Below, in pieces: positions 26,356 to 34,995 of a DNA stretch of 64,000 nucleotides; the first letter of the stretch is position 1; every line of letters begins with the position of its first letter. The notes beneath the pieces were generated by a model. It searched no databases. It worked only from the letters and a program-made list of their open reading frames with translations, and had not been told where the DNA came from. Location: assembly GCA_029972135.1 (NCBI GenBank), contig CP124755.1:496001-560000 (forward strand). The letters are read 5' to 3'. The stretch comes from Candidatus Thiocaldithrix dubininis. Lineage in GTDB: Bacteria > Pseudomonadota > Gammaproteobacteria > Thiotrichales > Thiotrichaceae. Both the position numbers and the translations under genes were made by a program.

Positions 26356-27549
26356 ATGGCCGATATGACCACCGCTTTGGATACATTATTTGTGCTATTA
26401 GGTGCAGTAATGATTCTTGCCATGCATGCAGGCTTTGCCTTTTTAGAGGTCGGCACGGTACGGCATAAAAATCAGGTTAATGCGCTTGTTAAGATTCTTA
26501 CCGATTTTGCGGTTTCAACGATTGCTTATTTCTTTATAGGCTATTATATCGCGTATCACACCAATTTCTTTGGCAGTGCAGGCAGTTTGAGTATTAACAA
26601 TGGCTATGAACTGGTTAAATTCTTCTTCCTCCTAACCTTTGCGGCTGCGATTCCCGCGATTATTTCCGGTGGAATTGCGGAACGCGCGAAATTCTACCCG
26701 CAATTGGCAGCAACTTTTATCTTGGTTGCACTGGTTTATCCATTTTACGAAGGCATGATTTGGAATAAGTTATACGGCGTGCAAGATTGGTTAAAAAATA
26801 CCTTTGGTGCAGAGTTTCACGATTTTGCAGGTTCAGTGGTAGTACACGCGATGGGTGGCTGGATTGCGCTAGGCGCAGTCATTATGTTGGGGCATCGTTA
26901 CGGCCGTTATAATAAACAAGGTCAATTAACCTCTGCACATCCGCCTTCCAGCATTCCATTCTTAGCTTTAGGCGCTTGGGTATTAATCGTTGGCTGGTTT
27001 GGCTTTAACGTTATGTCTGCCCAAAAAGTGGGGGACATTAGCGGTCTAGTTGCGATGAATTCCTTAATGGCAATGGTCGGTGGCATTTTAACCGCCTTAT
27101 TTATGGGCGAAAACGACCCCGGCTTCGTACACAATGGCCCGTTAGCTGGACTGGTTGCCGTGTGTGCGGGTTCAGATTTAATGCATCCGATGGGCGCATT
27201 AGTGGTGGGGGCGATTGCAGGCGCATTATTCGTTTGGGCGTTTACCCTCACGCAAAATAAACTGAAAATTGATGATGTATTAGGTGTGTGGCCGTTGCAC
27301 GGTTTATGCGGTGCATGGGGCGGTATTGCGGCTGGCATCTTTGGTTTAGAAGCCTTAGGCGGTAAAGGCGGCGTGAGTCTAGCTTCACAAACTGTCGGTA
27401 CGCTGATTGGCGTAGGTATTGCGACGATTGCGGGTTTTGTGGTGTATGGCTTGCTCAAGAAAACCGTCGGTATTCGCCTCAGCCAAGAGGAAGAATATAA
27501 CGGTGCTGACTTAAGCATTCACAAAATTAAGGCAAATCCCGAGGTTTAA
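26356..27549 (+). CDS. amtB: Ammonium channel AmtB
   Basis: AmtB conducts ammonium across the inner membrane. The start at 26356 is supported by GGGAGGT ten bases upstream. The 397-residue protein lacks the cleaved signal of E. coli AmtB but has its eleven-helix pattern. Family motifs present include DFAGSVVVHAMGGWIALGAV (first pore His), ISGGIAERAKF, and WPLHGLCGAWGGIAAGIFG (second pore His). A glnK gene normally sits next to amtB; it is absent here, so gating by a PII protein must rely on a gene elsewhere. A strong terminator follows. Confidence 0.95.
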   Translation: MADMTTALDTLFVLLGAVMILAMHAGFAFLEVGTVRHKNQVNALVKILTDFAVSTIAYFFIGYYIAYHTNFFGSAGSLSINNGYELVKFFFLLTFAAAIPAIISGGIAERAKFYPQLAATFILVALVYPFYEGMIWNKLYGVQDWLKNTFGAEFHDFAGSVVVHAMGGWIALGAVIMLGHRYGRYNKQGQLTSAHPPSSIPFLALGAWVLIVGWFGFNVMSAQKVGDISGLVAMNSLMAMVGGILTALFMGENDPGFVHNGPLAGLVAVCAGSDLMHPMGALVVGAIAGALFVWAFTLTQNKLKIDDVLGVWPLHGLCGAWGGIAAGIFGLEALGGKGGVSLASQTVGTLIGVGIATIAGFVVYGLLKKTVGIRLSQEEEYNGADLSIHKIKANPEV

Positions 27550-27579
27550 ACTACGGTTTTTGCCAACGGTGTTACACTT

Positions 27580-27608
27580 AACCCTATGTAAATTACATAG
27601 GGTTTTTT
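27580..27608 (+). terminator. Terminator after amtB
   Basis: AACCCTATGTAA pairs with TTACATAGGGTT around a short loop and is followed by TTTTTT. Confidence 0.9.
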
Positions 27609-27612
27609 ATTT

Positions 27613-28008
27613 GTGGAAGCCGTGTATGTTGGATTAGGCATTGCCTCCGTTTTAGTGTTCGTGCTGTCTTTATTACTCTTGCCCATATTGGTACGCAAAA
27701 TTCCCGCGAATTATTTTGTGCGCGAACATCAAGATGACCCTTGGCATTTATTGCTACAGCCCCGCAATATCTTACGCAATACCTTAGGCATCTTATTAAT
27801 TATCGCAGGTATCGCTATGTTGGTATTACCCGGACAGGGTTTATTAACTATTCTCATTGGCATTGCCATTATGAATTTTCCCGGTAAATACGAACTTGAA
27901 CGTTGGATTGTCGGGCGTAAAGGGGTACTGCGTGCCCTAAACTGGATTCGGCGCAAAGCGAATGTAAGCGATTTGATTGATCCACATGCACCAGAGAGCA
28001 AAGCATGA
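27613..28008 (+). CDS. Small membrane protein of the PGPGW type
   Basis: The 131-residue protein has two membrane segments (VGLGIASVLVFVLSLLLLPI and LGILLIIAGIAMLVLPGQGLL) with the LPGQGLLTILIGIAIMNFPGK stretch characteristic of the PGPGW family, then a basic cytoplasmic C terminus. The role is unknown. The start is a GTG at 27613 or 27622; neither has a strong ribosome site. Its stop overlaps the mog start (ATGA), so the two are coupled. The gene lies immediately behind the amtB terminator, so the promoter is unclear. Confidence 0.65.
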   Translation: MEAVYVGLGIASVLVFVLSLLLLPILVRKIPANYFVREHQDDPWHLLLQPRNILRNTLGILLIIAGIAMLVLPGQGLLTILIGIAIMNFPGKYELERWIVGRKGVLRALNWIRRKANVSDLIDPHAPESKA

Positions 28009-28556
28009 GCGAAATTTCTGCCCGTATTGGTATTTTAACCATTTCTGACCGCGCCAGCCGTGGCGAATATGAAGATAAAGGTGGCCCAGCCATTCATGCA
28101 TGGTTTGAACGTGTGTTAAACACGCCGTGGCAAGCCGTTACCCGTATTATTCCCGATGAACAAAGCTTAATTGCCGAAGCCTTAATTGCCTTAGCTGATA
28201 TTGAAGGTTGTAGTTTGATTGTGACTACAGGCGGCACGGGCCCAGCATTACGCGATGTTACACCCGAAGCCACCGAAGCCGTTTGTACTAAAATATTGCC
28301 CGGTTTTGGTGAACTGATGCGCACCGCCTCTTTAAAATTCGTACCCACCGCCATTCTCTCACGGCAAACCGCAGGCATTCGGGGGCAAAGCTTGATTGTC
28401 AATCTACCGGGCAAACCCTCGGCAATTGATGATTGTTTAAACGCCGTATTTCCGGCGATTCCTTATTGCATTGATTTAATTGACGGTGCTTATTTCGATT
28501 CCGACCCCGCGCAATGTAAGACCTTTCGCCCTGCACATGCCAAACCGCGTAATTAA
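28005..28556 (+). CDS. mog: Molybdopterin adenylyltransferase
   Basis: MogA adenylylates molybdopterin before molybdenum insertion. The 183-residue protein has the fold's signatures: ILTISDRASRGEYEDKGGPA at the start, IVTTGGTGPALRDVTPEAT in the active site and IVNLPGKPSAIDDCLNAVFP at the end. It could serve the two molybdoenzymes encoded in this window (the oxidoreductase at 21.4 kb and MsrP at 42.7 kb). It overlaps the upstream membrane protein gene by four bases and the following lipoprotein gene by 20. Confidence 0.95.
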   Translation: MSEISARIGILTISDRASRGEYEDKGGPAIHAWFERVLNTPWQAVTRIIPDEQSLIAEALIALADIEGCSLIVTTGGTGPALRDVTPEATEAVCTKILPGFGELMRTASLKFVPTAILSRQTAGIRGQSLIVNLPGKPSAIDDCLNAVFPAIPYCIDLIDGAYFDSDPAQCKTFRPAHAKPRN

Positions 28557-29268
28557 ATTAAACTTCGAGCTAAGCCTAGCAGTTGGGCTTAGCGCGCTGC
28601 TGTTAGCATGTAATGAAGGGGGGCAAAGTCAAAGCAGCACAATACCTACGCCACCTAAACCAGCAACTGAACCCAGCCTGCCGCTAATACCCATTCCCAC
28701 GGTTATTACCCAACCTGAAGTTTTTTATGTGCTTGTGAGTATGCCTATTGAAGCTGATGTGAAGCGGTGTTATGGCAGTCCCACCTTTTTGCAATTTGTG
28801 GAAGGGGTGAATGGCAAAAAATTAAAATCTTTTAAACAGGGTGATAAGGTCTATTTTCCAACCTTGCTGCATGCCTTTCAGCAAGCCAAATTAGACCCAG
28901 ACTATTTACCAGCCATACAAGCCCTCAGCGAAGCGCACACACAGTTTTATCAACAGCTTCCCGCTTATTTACAAGCGCGCTCGCGTAGTCATCAAGCCCG
29001 CACCATCACCTTACCGCCTGCGGTGCAGCAAGGCTTGCAAACCAGTCAACGGCTTGTGCAACAAAGCTTACAACGGCTTAAACAACCTAAAGCAACGCAT
29101 CATGTACCGAAAAAAGCTTTACAACAATTGGAATCGTTGCATAGCGAATTAGACAGTTTAAGCGCAGGCAAAGTAGACGGCTATGGCTATGATTATGACA
29201 TGGTGCAACAGCATTTCGGCTATGCTTTTAGCTACTTGCTGCAATGGACTAAACAAGGTTATCGGTAA
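28537..29268 (+). CDS. Hypothetical lipoprotein
   Basis: The best start is the ATG at 28537, inside the end of mog; it leads into a lipoprotein signal (LSLAVGLSALLLAC, lipobox LLAC). Longer in-frame starts upstream lie entirely inside mog. After a Pro/Thr-rich spacer, the ~200-residue mature domain is mostly alpha-helical and Gln-rich (FYQQLPAYLQARSRSHQART; LVQQSLQRLKQPK), ending with a Tyr-rich segment GYGYDYDMVQQHFGYAFSYL. I do not recognise the family with confidence; a DUF3829-like fold is one possibility. Confidence 0.65.
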   Translation: MPNRVIKLNFELSLAVGLSALLLACNEGGQSQSSTIPTPPKPATEPSLPLIPIPTVITQPEVFYVLVSMPIEADVKRCYGSPTFLQFVEGVNGKKLKSFKQGDKVYFPTLLHAFQQAKLDPDYLPAIQALSEAHTQFYQQLPAYLQARSRSHQARTITLPPAVQQGLQTSQRLVQQSLQRLKQPKATHHVPKKALQQLESLHSELDSLSAGKVDGYGYDYDMVQQHFGYAFSYLLQWTKQGYR

Positions 29269-29349
29269 ACTCGCTTAACTAATAAGTAGTGTTTCAAGCA
29301 AAAACATCTCTATAATTCTAAGTATTTGTTAATCCTGTAGGATCAGTTT

Positions 29350-30072
29350 ATGCGTTTAGCCACTGTATTAGTTAATGTTGGTTTGTGTGTTAGTTTGGTT
29401 GCTTGTGCGACGACTCCCGACTCGAAAGCAACCGACACGCCCGCCCCTAACAAGGCTGTCATTCGCGCGCCTAAAGCCGTTCCGCAAGCTAAAAAAACAA
29501 CACCACTTAAACCACCAGCTAAACCTGCCGCTAAAGTTGTTGCCAAGCAGTCGTCATTGAATCTAGCTGCGATGCAAGGTTCTTGGGGCTTATTTCCCAA
29601 CGCTTTACCGTTTGTCGTCATTGACGGGCAAAATTTTCGCTGGGCAAAAGAACAAATACGTTATCCCCTGAACATTCAAAATAATGCGTTAGTCGGGCGA
29701 GTACCTTCCATGAAAGGGGACTGGTCGGATAGCTGTTTAGCCAACGTTACCATGCGGGGAGAACAGCTTGTGATTGCAGCATCTGAGTGTAAAAAGGGCA
29801 ATATACAGAAAAATGCCACCGTAGCATTATTTAAAGTAGCTGCTCATACCTATACGGATTTTAGTGGCAAAAATTGTAAGCAATTACAAGCCGGGCTGGA
29901 TGCTATTTATCAGCAAGCTCGTCAAGCGAAAGCCCAAGTCAAAAAGTTAGAAAAAGCGGGTAATAAACTAGATGAAGCTTTAGTTAAACAAGATGCTGAA
30001 CGTATTACTAATAGCATGAGTATTTTAGATGCGGGTGAGAAGCAAAAATGTGATTTAAAAGTCCGCCCCTAG
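29350..30072 (+). CDS. Hypothetical lipoprotein, first of a tandem paralogous pair
   Basis: The 240-residue protein has a lipoprotein signal (VNVGLCVSLVACATTP) and a Lys/Pro/Ala-rich linker of about 45 residues. The domain then begins AMQGSWGLFPNALPFVVIDG. It shares this opening, Cys placement and the C-terminal CDLKVRP-like end with the next gene. The middle section resembles a small lipocalin-like beta-sheet domain (LVGRVPSMKGDWSDSCLANV), and a helical C-terminal segment follows (QARQAKAQVKKLEKAGNK). It is probably anchored in the outer or inner membrane facing the periplasm. The function is unknown. Confidence 0.7.
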   Translation: MRLATVLVNVGLCVSLVACATTPDSKATDTPAPNKAVIRAPKAVPQAKKTTPLKPPAKPAAKVVAKQSSLNLAAMQGSWGLFPNALPFVVIDGQNFRWAKEQIRYPLNIQNNALVGRVPSMKGDWSDSCLANVTMRGEQLVIAASECKKGNIQKNATVALFKVAAHTYTDFSGKNCKQLQAGLDAIYQQARQAKAQVKKLEKAGNKLDEALVKQDAERITNSMSILDAGEKQKCDLKVRP

Positions 30073-30116
30073 ATTTTAATGTGATAACTAGCATTTTATT
30101 TAAAAAAGGATAACCT

Positions 30117-30806
30117 ATGCGTTTATTACATAATGTGTTCGTAATTGGATTAAGTTTGGGATTATATGCCTGTAGTACACAACCCGAATCCCCTTCAACA
30201 GCCGCTACCCCTGCGACTAAGCCTTCAGTGGTTAATAAACCGCAAGTCGTTGTGCAAACACCGCAACCCAAGCTAAGACCTAAGAAAGCTGTTGTAAAAT
30301 CTAAAGCTGTTAGCAAACCTAATGCAGCGGTAGACACTTTAGCCACAGCGGATGTACAAGCTATGCAAGGCACATGGAGCATGATGGGTTTTCCGATTTT
30401 TACTATTCAAGGCACAGATTTAATCTTAGTGGAAAATAAAGTTGTTTCTAAATTACAGCCGGTGGGTAATACCTTACAGGGTAAAATGCAAGACCCAAGG
30501 GGAAATGTTTGTGATGCCGTATTAAAACTCAAACAAGCGGATGCGCTGGAAATCAATCGCACTCATTGTTTAGATAAAAATCATAAGCCCACTAGCGCGG
30601 AAACGGCGGTATTTTATCGTAAAAGTACGCCTAAGACAGGTGACAGTAGCTGTAGCGACCTTAAGCAAAAACGTACAGCGTTACAAAATGCGATGCAAAA
30701 GGCGGCGTTAGGTTCAGATGAACGTCTGAATTTAGCGTCTGAGTATTTGCAAGTGGAGCAGGTTTATAAAGATAAATTGTGTGCCGTTATGGATGCACGT
30801 CCTTAA
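30117..30806 (+). CDS. Hypothetical lipoprotein, second of a tandem paralogous pair
   Basis: The 229-residue protein parallels the previous gene: lipobox LYACST, a Lys/Pro/Val-rich linker, AMQGTWSMMGFPIFTIQG, a beta-rich middle with GKMQDPRGNVCDAVLKL, and a C-terminal helical part ending CAVMDARP. The identity to its neighbour is low outside these anchor segments, which implies an old duplication. AAGGA precedes the ATG by seven bases. A strong terminator follows. The function is unknown. Confidence 0.7.
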   Translation: MRLLHNVFVIGLSLGLYACSTQPESPSTAATPATKPSVVNKPQVVVQTPQPKLRPKKAVVKSKAVSKPNAAVDTLATADVQAMQGTWSMMGFPIFTIQGTDLILVENKVVSKLQPVGNTLQGKMQDPRGNVCDAVLKLKQADALEINRTHCLDKNHKPTSAETAVFYRKSTPKTGDSSCSDLKQKRTALQNAMQKAALGSDERLNLASEYLQVEQVYKDKLCAVMDARP

Positions 30807-30824
30807 TAAACCGTTCATTAAAGC

Positions 30825-30858
30825 AAAAGAGGCGAGTGTTATTACCCGCCTCTTTTTT
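30825..30858 (+). terminator. Terminator between the lipoprotein pair and the 772-residue orphan
   Basis: AAAGAGGCGGG-type stem (AAAGAGGCGAGT with ACCCGCCTCTTT, one mismatch) is followed by TTTTTT. It ends the plus-strand lipoprotein genes and may serve the convergent gene too. Confidence 0.85.
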
Positions 30859-30862
30859 GAGT

Positions 30863-33181
30863 TTATTGCGCTTTTGTTAACGATTGCCATCCTAAAAATT
30901 GTTGTTCACGGGGAATAATTTCACCTTGCGCAGCTTGTTTTAGACAGGTTAAATGTGCTGCGAATTTGGGTATTAAATGGTTTGGATGCTGGCTTAGAAT
31001 AATTTCAGCCCATACCCAAAATTCTTTTAAATCCGGTGCGGGTACTAAACTTAAATAAAACACCATTTGCCGCCATGCATAAGCCATTAGCTTTTCATTG
31101 ATTAAATACAGTTTCCATGATGACAAAGCCTGCCATTGTTTAGTTTGTAAAATATGTTGTTTTAAAATCCATGTAAAACAACTTTTAGCTAATGTTATTA
31201 ATTCCGTTTGTAAAACCGGTGCAAGCGGCACAGCCTGCCATAAACTAGCCAGATTATGCGTGGTTAAAATCTGTTGCTGCTCGATAATCATGCCATTTTC
31301 GCTATTATGTCTACTCCAACCGGCTTGTGTTAGATTAGCGCGTTCGGCACACACTTTCACAAGTTGTTGGGTATTAAAATCGGGCGTTGATTGAGTACTA
31401 AACCATTGCTTAATATTTTTCGTCGGGGGTGTTTGCGGTAAGGGTAATTGCTGGCATACCGCTGCATAATCAATAGCATAATAACGTGCATATAAGGAAT
31501 CAGTTAATAAAGTCGCCGCGCTATGTACCGCTTCACTAAATTTCGGCGTGAATTGCCCCATGAAAATATCTACAGCTAATTCGTCTACCAACGGAATGGT
31601 TAAATCGGCTTGTTTGATTAAGGCTCTTAATTCTTGCAGTAATTTATTGGGAGTAATCGTTTGTGGAAAACGGCTTAATACCAAAGCGCTAATATCTTGT
31701 AAGGTTTGGCGCATTGGCTGCGTTTGCGCATGATTATTAGAGCTGCGTTGTGTTTCTAATACACTTACCCAAGGTAATTCATTAAAACGGACTTGATGCT
31801 CTAAATTTAATAATAATAAGGAACGGCGTTGGCGAAATGCCCGATAAAGCGCGGCGTATAAGTGGCGAATGCTGGGTTCAGTAAAGACTGCCGCGTGTAA
31901 GTCTGCGGTTAATTGAGGCAATACTCGCGCTAAGGTTTCGCCTGAGGTAAGTAAACCGCGCTGCATTAAATTTTCAAGACTATCATCCACGGCCCATTGT
32001 AAACGTCGCTGAAAACGCTCAGGCATGGCGGCATTAAACGGTAAGCTAAAGCGTTGTGCTTCCGCTGCGTCAATATTGTATAACACCGCTTCAGTACTGC
32101 TTAAGCCTTGCGTTTGCGGTAAGGCTTGCAAACGCTGGATTAAGGGTTTAGCCATTTCAGCTAACATGGGTCGCTGGCAGTCATCCACTTGTCGCGCCCG
32201 CTTTTGTTGACAGTGTGCCGAATGGGGTTCGCCACGTTTCGCCACATAACTTTTTAAAATATAGCTAATGCGACACAGTGCTGAACCCGTTTGCACACTT
32301 TGCGGCTTTTTTGCATATTGGCGCATGAATTCACGCAGTTGATACTGATGATGATTTGGGCGGCGGTGTTTACTCGTTAATGTATGGCGTTTTTTAAGAC
32401 GCTCATAATCATTTAAGGTGGCTTGGGCGCGCGCAAGCCAATCCTTAGAAATGGCTTGGCAAGGTTGGTCATTGACGACCGTTTCCAGCATTAAAGCCAC
32501 CACCCGATCATAAAACGGTAGCCACACATTCACCGCTTCGCGCTGCGCTAATACACGCGGATTTGTCTGAATATCTTGTAGACTATCAATACATTCCGCC
32601 ACTGTTTGCAGGTGTACGAGGCTATGCACATAGCGAGCGGTATTAGTAGGCTGCGGATAAAAGCGGAGTTGCTCAAAAAACGGCGTTAATGTCTCGACTA
32701 AAGCCGCCGCTTGCTCGATTAAGCCCAGTTGCACTAAGCAAGCGACTACCAATAACGCGCCTTCTTCGGGGGCAGCAATGTGATATTTGCCGTTTTCCAA
32801 CCAAGTCAGCAACTGGTTAAAGCCTGCCTCGCTTAAAAAATAATGATTCAAAGCCAAGCGCGGCTGCGGATGGGTGCTTAAATCGAGTAGTTCTAATAAT
32901 TCTTGTTCATGCGCTTGTAATGCACCCCCCGCTAATAAATGACCGGTTGCAAAACCGCCCGCTGCGACTTCTAACGTAACCCACGCAGGCGTATCACGTA
33001 ACGGCGTGCGTGAACCTACACGTAACGAACCGTCTAACATTTGCGTAAACACTTGCTGCCATTGTTGGATTTTTTCGGCGGCACGCGCACGAGTAGCCGC
33101 ATCAGGATGAGTCGTTTGCGTCTGTGCTGCTTTGAGCAATTGCCCAATAGCATAATAAGGATTGGCGGTTTGCTGTGTCAT
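30863..33181 (-). CDS. Large hypothetical soluble protein
   Basis: I do not recognise this 772-residue protein. It has no signal peptide, membrane helix or nucleotide-binding motif. It looks largely alpha-helical, with Trp/Leu/Gln-rich helices throughout. A His/Arg/Lys-rich basic stretch at about 262-284 (KRHTLTSKHRRPNHHQ) and a scattered Cys/His section after it (SAHCQQKRARQVDDC) could bind metal or nucleic acid. The most conserved-looking part is around 440-580 (LLLLNLEHQVRFNELPWVSV; ELAVDIFMGQFTPKFSEAV; SLYARYYAIDYAAV). It is a single gene bounded by a terminator and an AT-rich gap. Confidence 0.75.
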   Translation of the reverse strand: MTQQTANPYYAIGQLLKAAQTQTTHPDAATRARAAEKIQQWQQVFTQMLDGSLRVGSRTPLRDTPAWVTLEVAAGGFATGHLLAGGALQAHEQELLELLDLSTHPQPRLALNHYFLSEAGFNQLLTWLENGKYHIAAPEEGALLVVACLVQLGLIEQAAALVETLTPFFEQLRFYPQPTNTARYVHSLVHLQTVAECIDSLQDIQTNPRVLAQREAVNVWLPFYDRVVALMLETVVNDQPCQAISKDWLARAQATLNDYERLKKRHTLTSKHRRPNHHQYQLREFMRQYAKKPQSVQTGSALCRISYILKSYVAKRGEPHSAHCQQKRARQVDDCQRPMLAEMAKPLIQRLQALPQTQGLSSTEAVLYNIDAAEAQRFSLPFNAAMPERFQRRLQWAVDDSLENLMQRGLLTSGETLARVLPQLTADLHAAVFTEPSIRHLYAALYRAFRQRRSLLLLNLEHQVRFNELPWVSVLETQRSSNNHAQTQPMRQTLQDISALVLSRFPQTITPNKLLQELRALIKQADLTIPLVDELAVDIFMGQFTPKFSEAVHSAATLLTDSLYARYYAIDYAAVCQQLPLPQTPPTKNIKQWFSTQSTPDFNTQQLVKVCAERANLTQAGWSRHNSENGMIIEQQQILTTHNLASLWQAVPLAPVLQTELITLAKSCFTWILKQHILQTKQWQALSSWKLYLINEKLMAYAWRQMVFYLSLVPAPDLKEFWVWAEIILSQHPNHLIPKFAAHLTCLKQAAQGEIIPREQQFLGWQSLTKAQ

Positions 33182-33688
33182 AGTGTTTGCCTAATGTGTT
33201 TTAAGTGTTACAGCATGAGGCATGCCAAGGCTATTTATTTTTGTAATATTTTGATATTTAATGATATTAGGATGGAAATCAGTGTTTTTAATTTTAAAAA
33301 ATTATCAAAAAAGATTAGTATTTATCTAAATAAATAATATTGATTTTTTAAAATCGTTGTTGTTAATTTTTAATCATAAAACCTTATATTTGACCATGTT
33401 AATTGCTTGCTTTTTGAGCTTTTCATGGGTTTTAAATTAAATTTTATTGGTTAGTTTTACACTTATTAATTAGATAAAATTGATTCAGAAAAAATATTTT
33501 TTGCAAACTCGAACTAACTAATGGGTTACGCTACTTCTTTAATTTTAACAAAAATGAAATGACAGCCAAATAAATTATTTAAAATGCTATTCAATTTGCC
33601 ATATAAATAAGATTTATTATATTTTTTGTTTATAAATGATCATATTAGTTATAGCGATAAAAGTGTGTAGTCAAGAGGTGGAACTCTT
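33182..33688. other. 507-bp AT-rich gene-free region upstream of the secreted protease
   Basis: The gap is markedly more AT-rich than its surroundings, with many A/T runs and no credible reading frame. It should contain the promoters of both divergent genes. I see no repeat pair or mobile-element end in it. The compositional shift continues into the protease gene. Confidence 0.6.
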
Positions 33689-34642
33689 ATGAAAAGTATA
33701 ATACGTCTTATACCTGCAATGGGTATGTCAATACTTGCGTCAACAGTATTTGCAGATAATAAAGCTGCGCCAGTTGCAAGCGATGGTTCGTTTGTGAATG
33801 TGTTGGAGAGTGCTTCGATTTCAAATGCTAAAACATTAGGATATAATGGTAATATTAAATTAAATGCAGCCGATACTGGTGCAGATATTACCCCGTTAAC
33901 ATCAGAAAAAGTTAAACAACTAAATAAACTAGATGATCCAAAAAATACTAAAATTGAATCTGTTTTAGGATCAGACAGTAGGTTTAAGGTTGACCCATAT
34001 GAATCTAATAGTAATAACTATCAGAAATTATCTAGAAATACAGTCTTTATTAGCTTTGTAAATAATAACCAAGCTAAGATGTGTACAGGTTGGCTAATCA
34101 GTAAAGATACCGTTGCGACTGCTGGTCACTGTGTACACGGTGGTGGTTCAACGGGGAAATGGAATAGTTCTGCGACGGTTTATCCAGCGTATGGTGCAAC
34201 AAATAGTTCTGTTGCACCTTTCGGTAGTTGTGCTGCTAGACGGTTTTATTCTGTGGGTGGTTGGACAGGTAGCGGAAATTCTGACTATGACTACGGTGCA
34301 ATTAAACTAAATTGTAGTATTGGTAATACAGTAGGTTGGTATGGCTTTCAAAATCGCAGTACTGTAAATGGGTTACCTGCGATTATTTATGGATACCCGG
34401 GCGATAAACCGACCCGTGATCCGTGGATAACCGCTGATGTGGTGCGTTCTTCTACTGCAAAACGCTTGGTCTATTTAAATGATACTTACGGTGGTATGAG
34501 TGGATCGCCCATTTTCTATGATGATGGTGTCGGTCGGTATGTTATCGGCATTCATACAAACGGCGGTGGTTCTAATAATAGCGGCGTAAGAATTGACAAG
34601 TCGGTTTTCGATAATTTAGTTGCATGGGGTAAAGCGCTTTAA
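33689..34642 (+). CDS. Secreted V8-like (glutamyl endopeptidase type) serine protease
   Basis: A signal peptide (MKSIIRLIPAMGMSILAST, cleavage near VFA) and a ~85-residue possible propeptide precede a trypsin-fold domain. The catalytic triad is readable: His147 in TVATAGHCVHG, Asp201 in SDYDYGAIKL and Ser271 in GGMSGSPIF. Cys132/Cys148 and Cys181/Cys209 are placed as expected for disulfides. The pattern is that of family S1B proteases such as Staphylococcus V8 and Bacillus glutamyl endopeptidases. AGGTGG precedes the ATG. Codon use is more A/T-rich than in adjacent genes, which suggests later arrival. A small Cys-rich lipoprotein gene follows after 23 bases. Confidence 0.88.
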   Translation: MKSIIRLIPAMGMSILASTVFADNKAAPVASDGSFVNVLESASISNAKTLGYNGNIKLNAADTGADITPLTSEKVKQLNKLDDPKNTKIESVLGSDSRFKVDPYESNSNNYQKLSRNTVFISFVNNNQAKMCTGWLISKDTVATAGHCVHGGGSTGKWNSSATVYPAYGATNSSVAPFGSCAARRFYSVGGWTGSGNSDYDYGAIKLNCSIGNTVGWYGFQNRSTVNGLPAIIYGYPGDKPTRDPWITADVVRSSTAKRLVYLNDTYGGMSGSPIFYDDGVGRYVIGIHTNGGGSNNSGVRIDKSVFDNLVAWGKAL

Positions 34643-34665
34643 TAGGCAAACAGAGGTGAGACGAA

Positions 34666-34857
34666 ATGAAGATACTAATAATTCTAATCAGTATGGTATT
34701 AACGGGTTGTTATTCATCACCCAGCGAAGTGAGTGCTTATTCCCATTCACCACGTACTCAGAAAAGTTGTACAGAAGAAGCTAAGCTCTGTCCAGATGGC
34801 AAAACGACTGTAGTACGAAATCCCAATAACCATTGTGAGTTCGATCACTGCCCGTAA
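34666..34857 (+). CDS. Small Cys-rich lipoprotein
   Basis: The 63-residue protein begins with a lipoprotein signal (ILIILISMVLTGCYSS). The mature part is about 48 residues and ends in a module with four Cys: SCTEEAKLCPDG, then NNHCEFDHCP. I recall similar C-x6-CPDG...CEFxxCP tails in many short bacterial proteins without known function. GAGGTGA precedes the ATG. It lies 23 bases after the protease gene and before a terminator, so the two are likely cotranscribed. It could be an inhibitor or a surface partner of the protease, but the sequence does not show which. Confidence 0.75.
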   Translation: MKILIILISMVLTGCYSSPSEVSAYSHSPRTQKSCTEEAKLCPDGKTTVVRNPNNHCEFDHCP

Positions 34858-34884
34858 ATTCAGTATTTCAGCTTATTTAGATTT

Positions 34885-34915
34885 AAACCCCATTAGCTTG
34901 CTAGTGGGGTTTTTG
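34885..34915 (+). terminator. Terminator after the protease-lipoprotein pair
   Basis: AACCCCATTAG pairs with CTAGTGGGGTT around CTTG, followed by TTTTTG. Confidence 0.9.
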
Positions 34916-34934
34916 TTCGTATCTGTAAAAACAT

Positions 34935-34957
34935 ATATTCACTAAATCGAATATAAT
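34935..34957 (+). promoter_or_regulatory. Inverted repeat overlapping the -10 of the ars operon; candidate ArsR operator
   Basis: ATATTC (34935-34940) and GAATAT (34949-34954) are perfect inverted half-sites with an eight-base spacer, as in SmtB/ArsR operators. A TATAAT at 34952-34957 overlaps the right half, so bound repressor would block RNA polymerase. It lies about 40 bases before arsC. Confidence 0.55.
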
Positions 34958-34995
34958 ATGTTACGCTAGGCACACTGTTAAACCGTGAGCGTGTT

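Noticed and set aside
26922-27518. 198-residue minus-strand frame
   Set aside because: It lies wholly opposite amtB, has no ribosome site, and its Pro/Thr-rich text is the typical complement of a membrane-protein gene.
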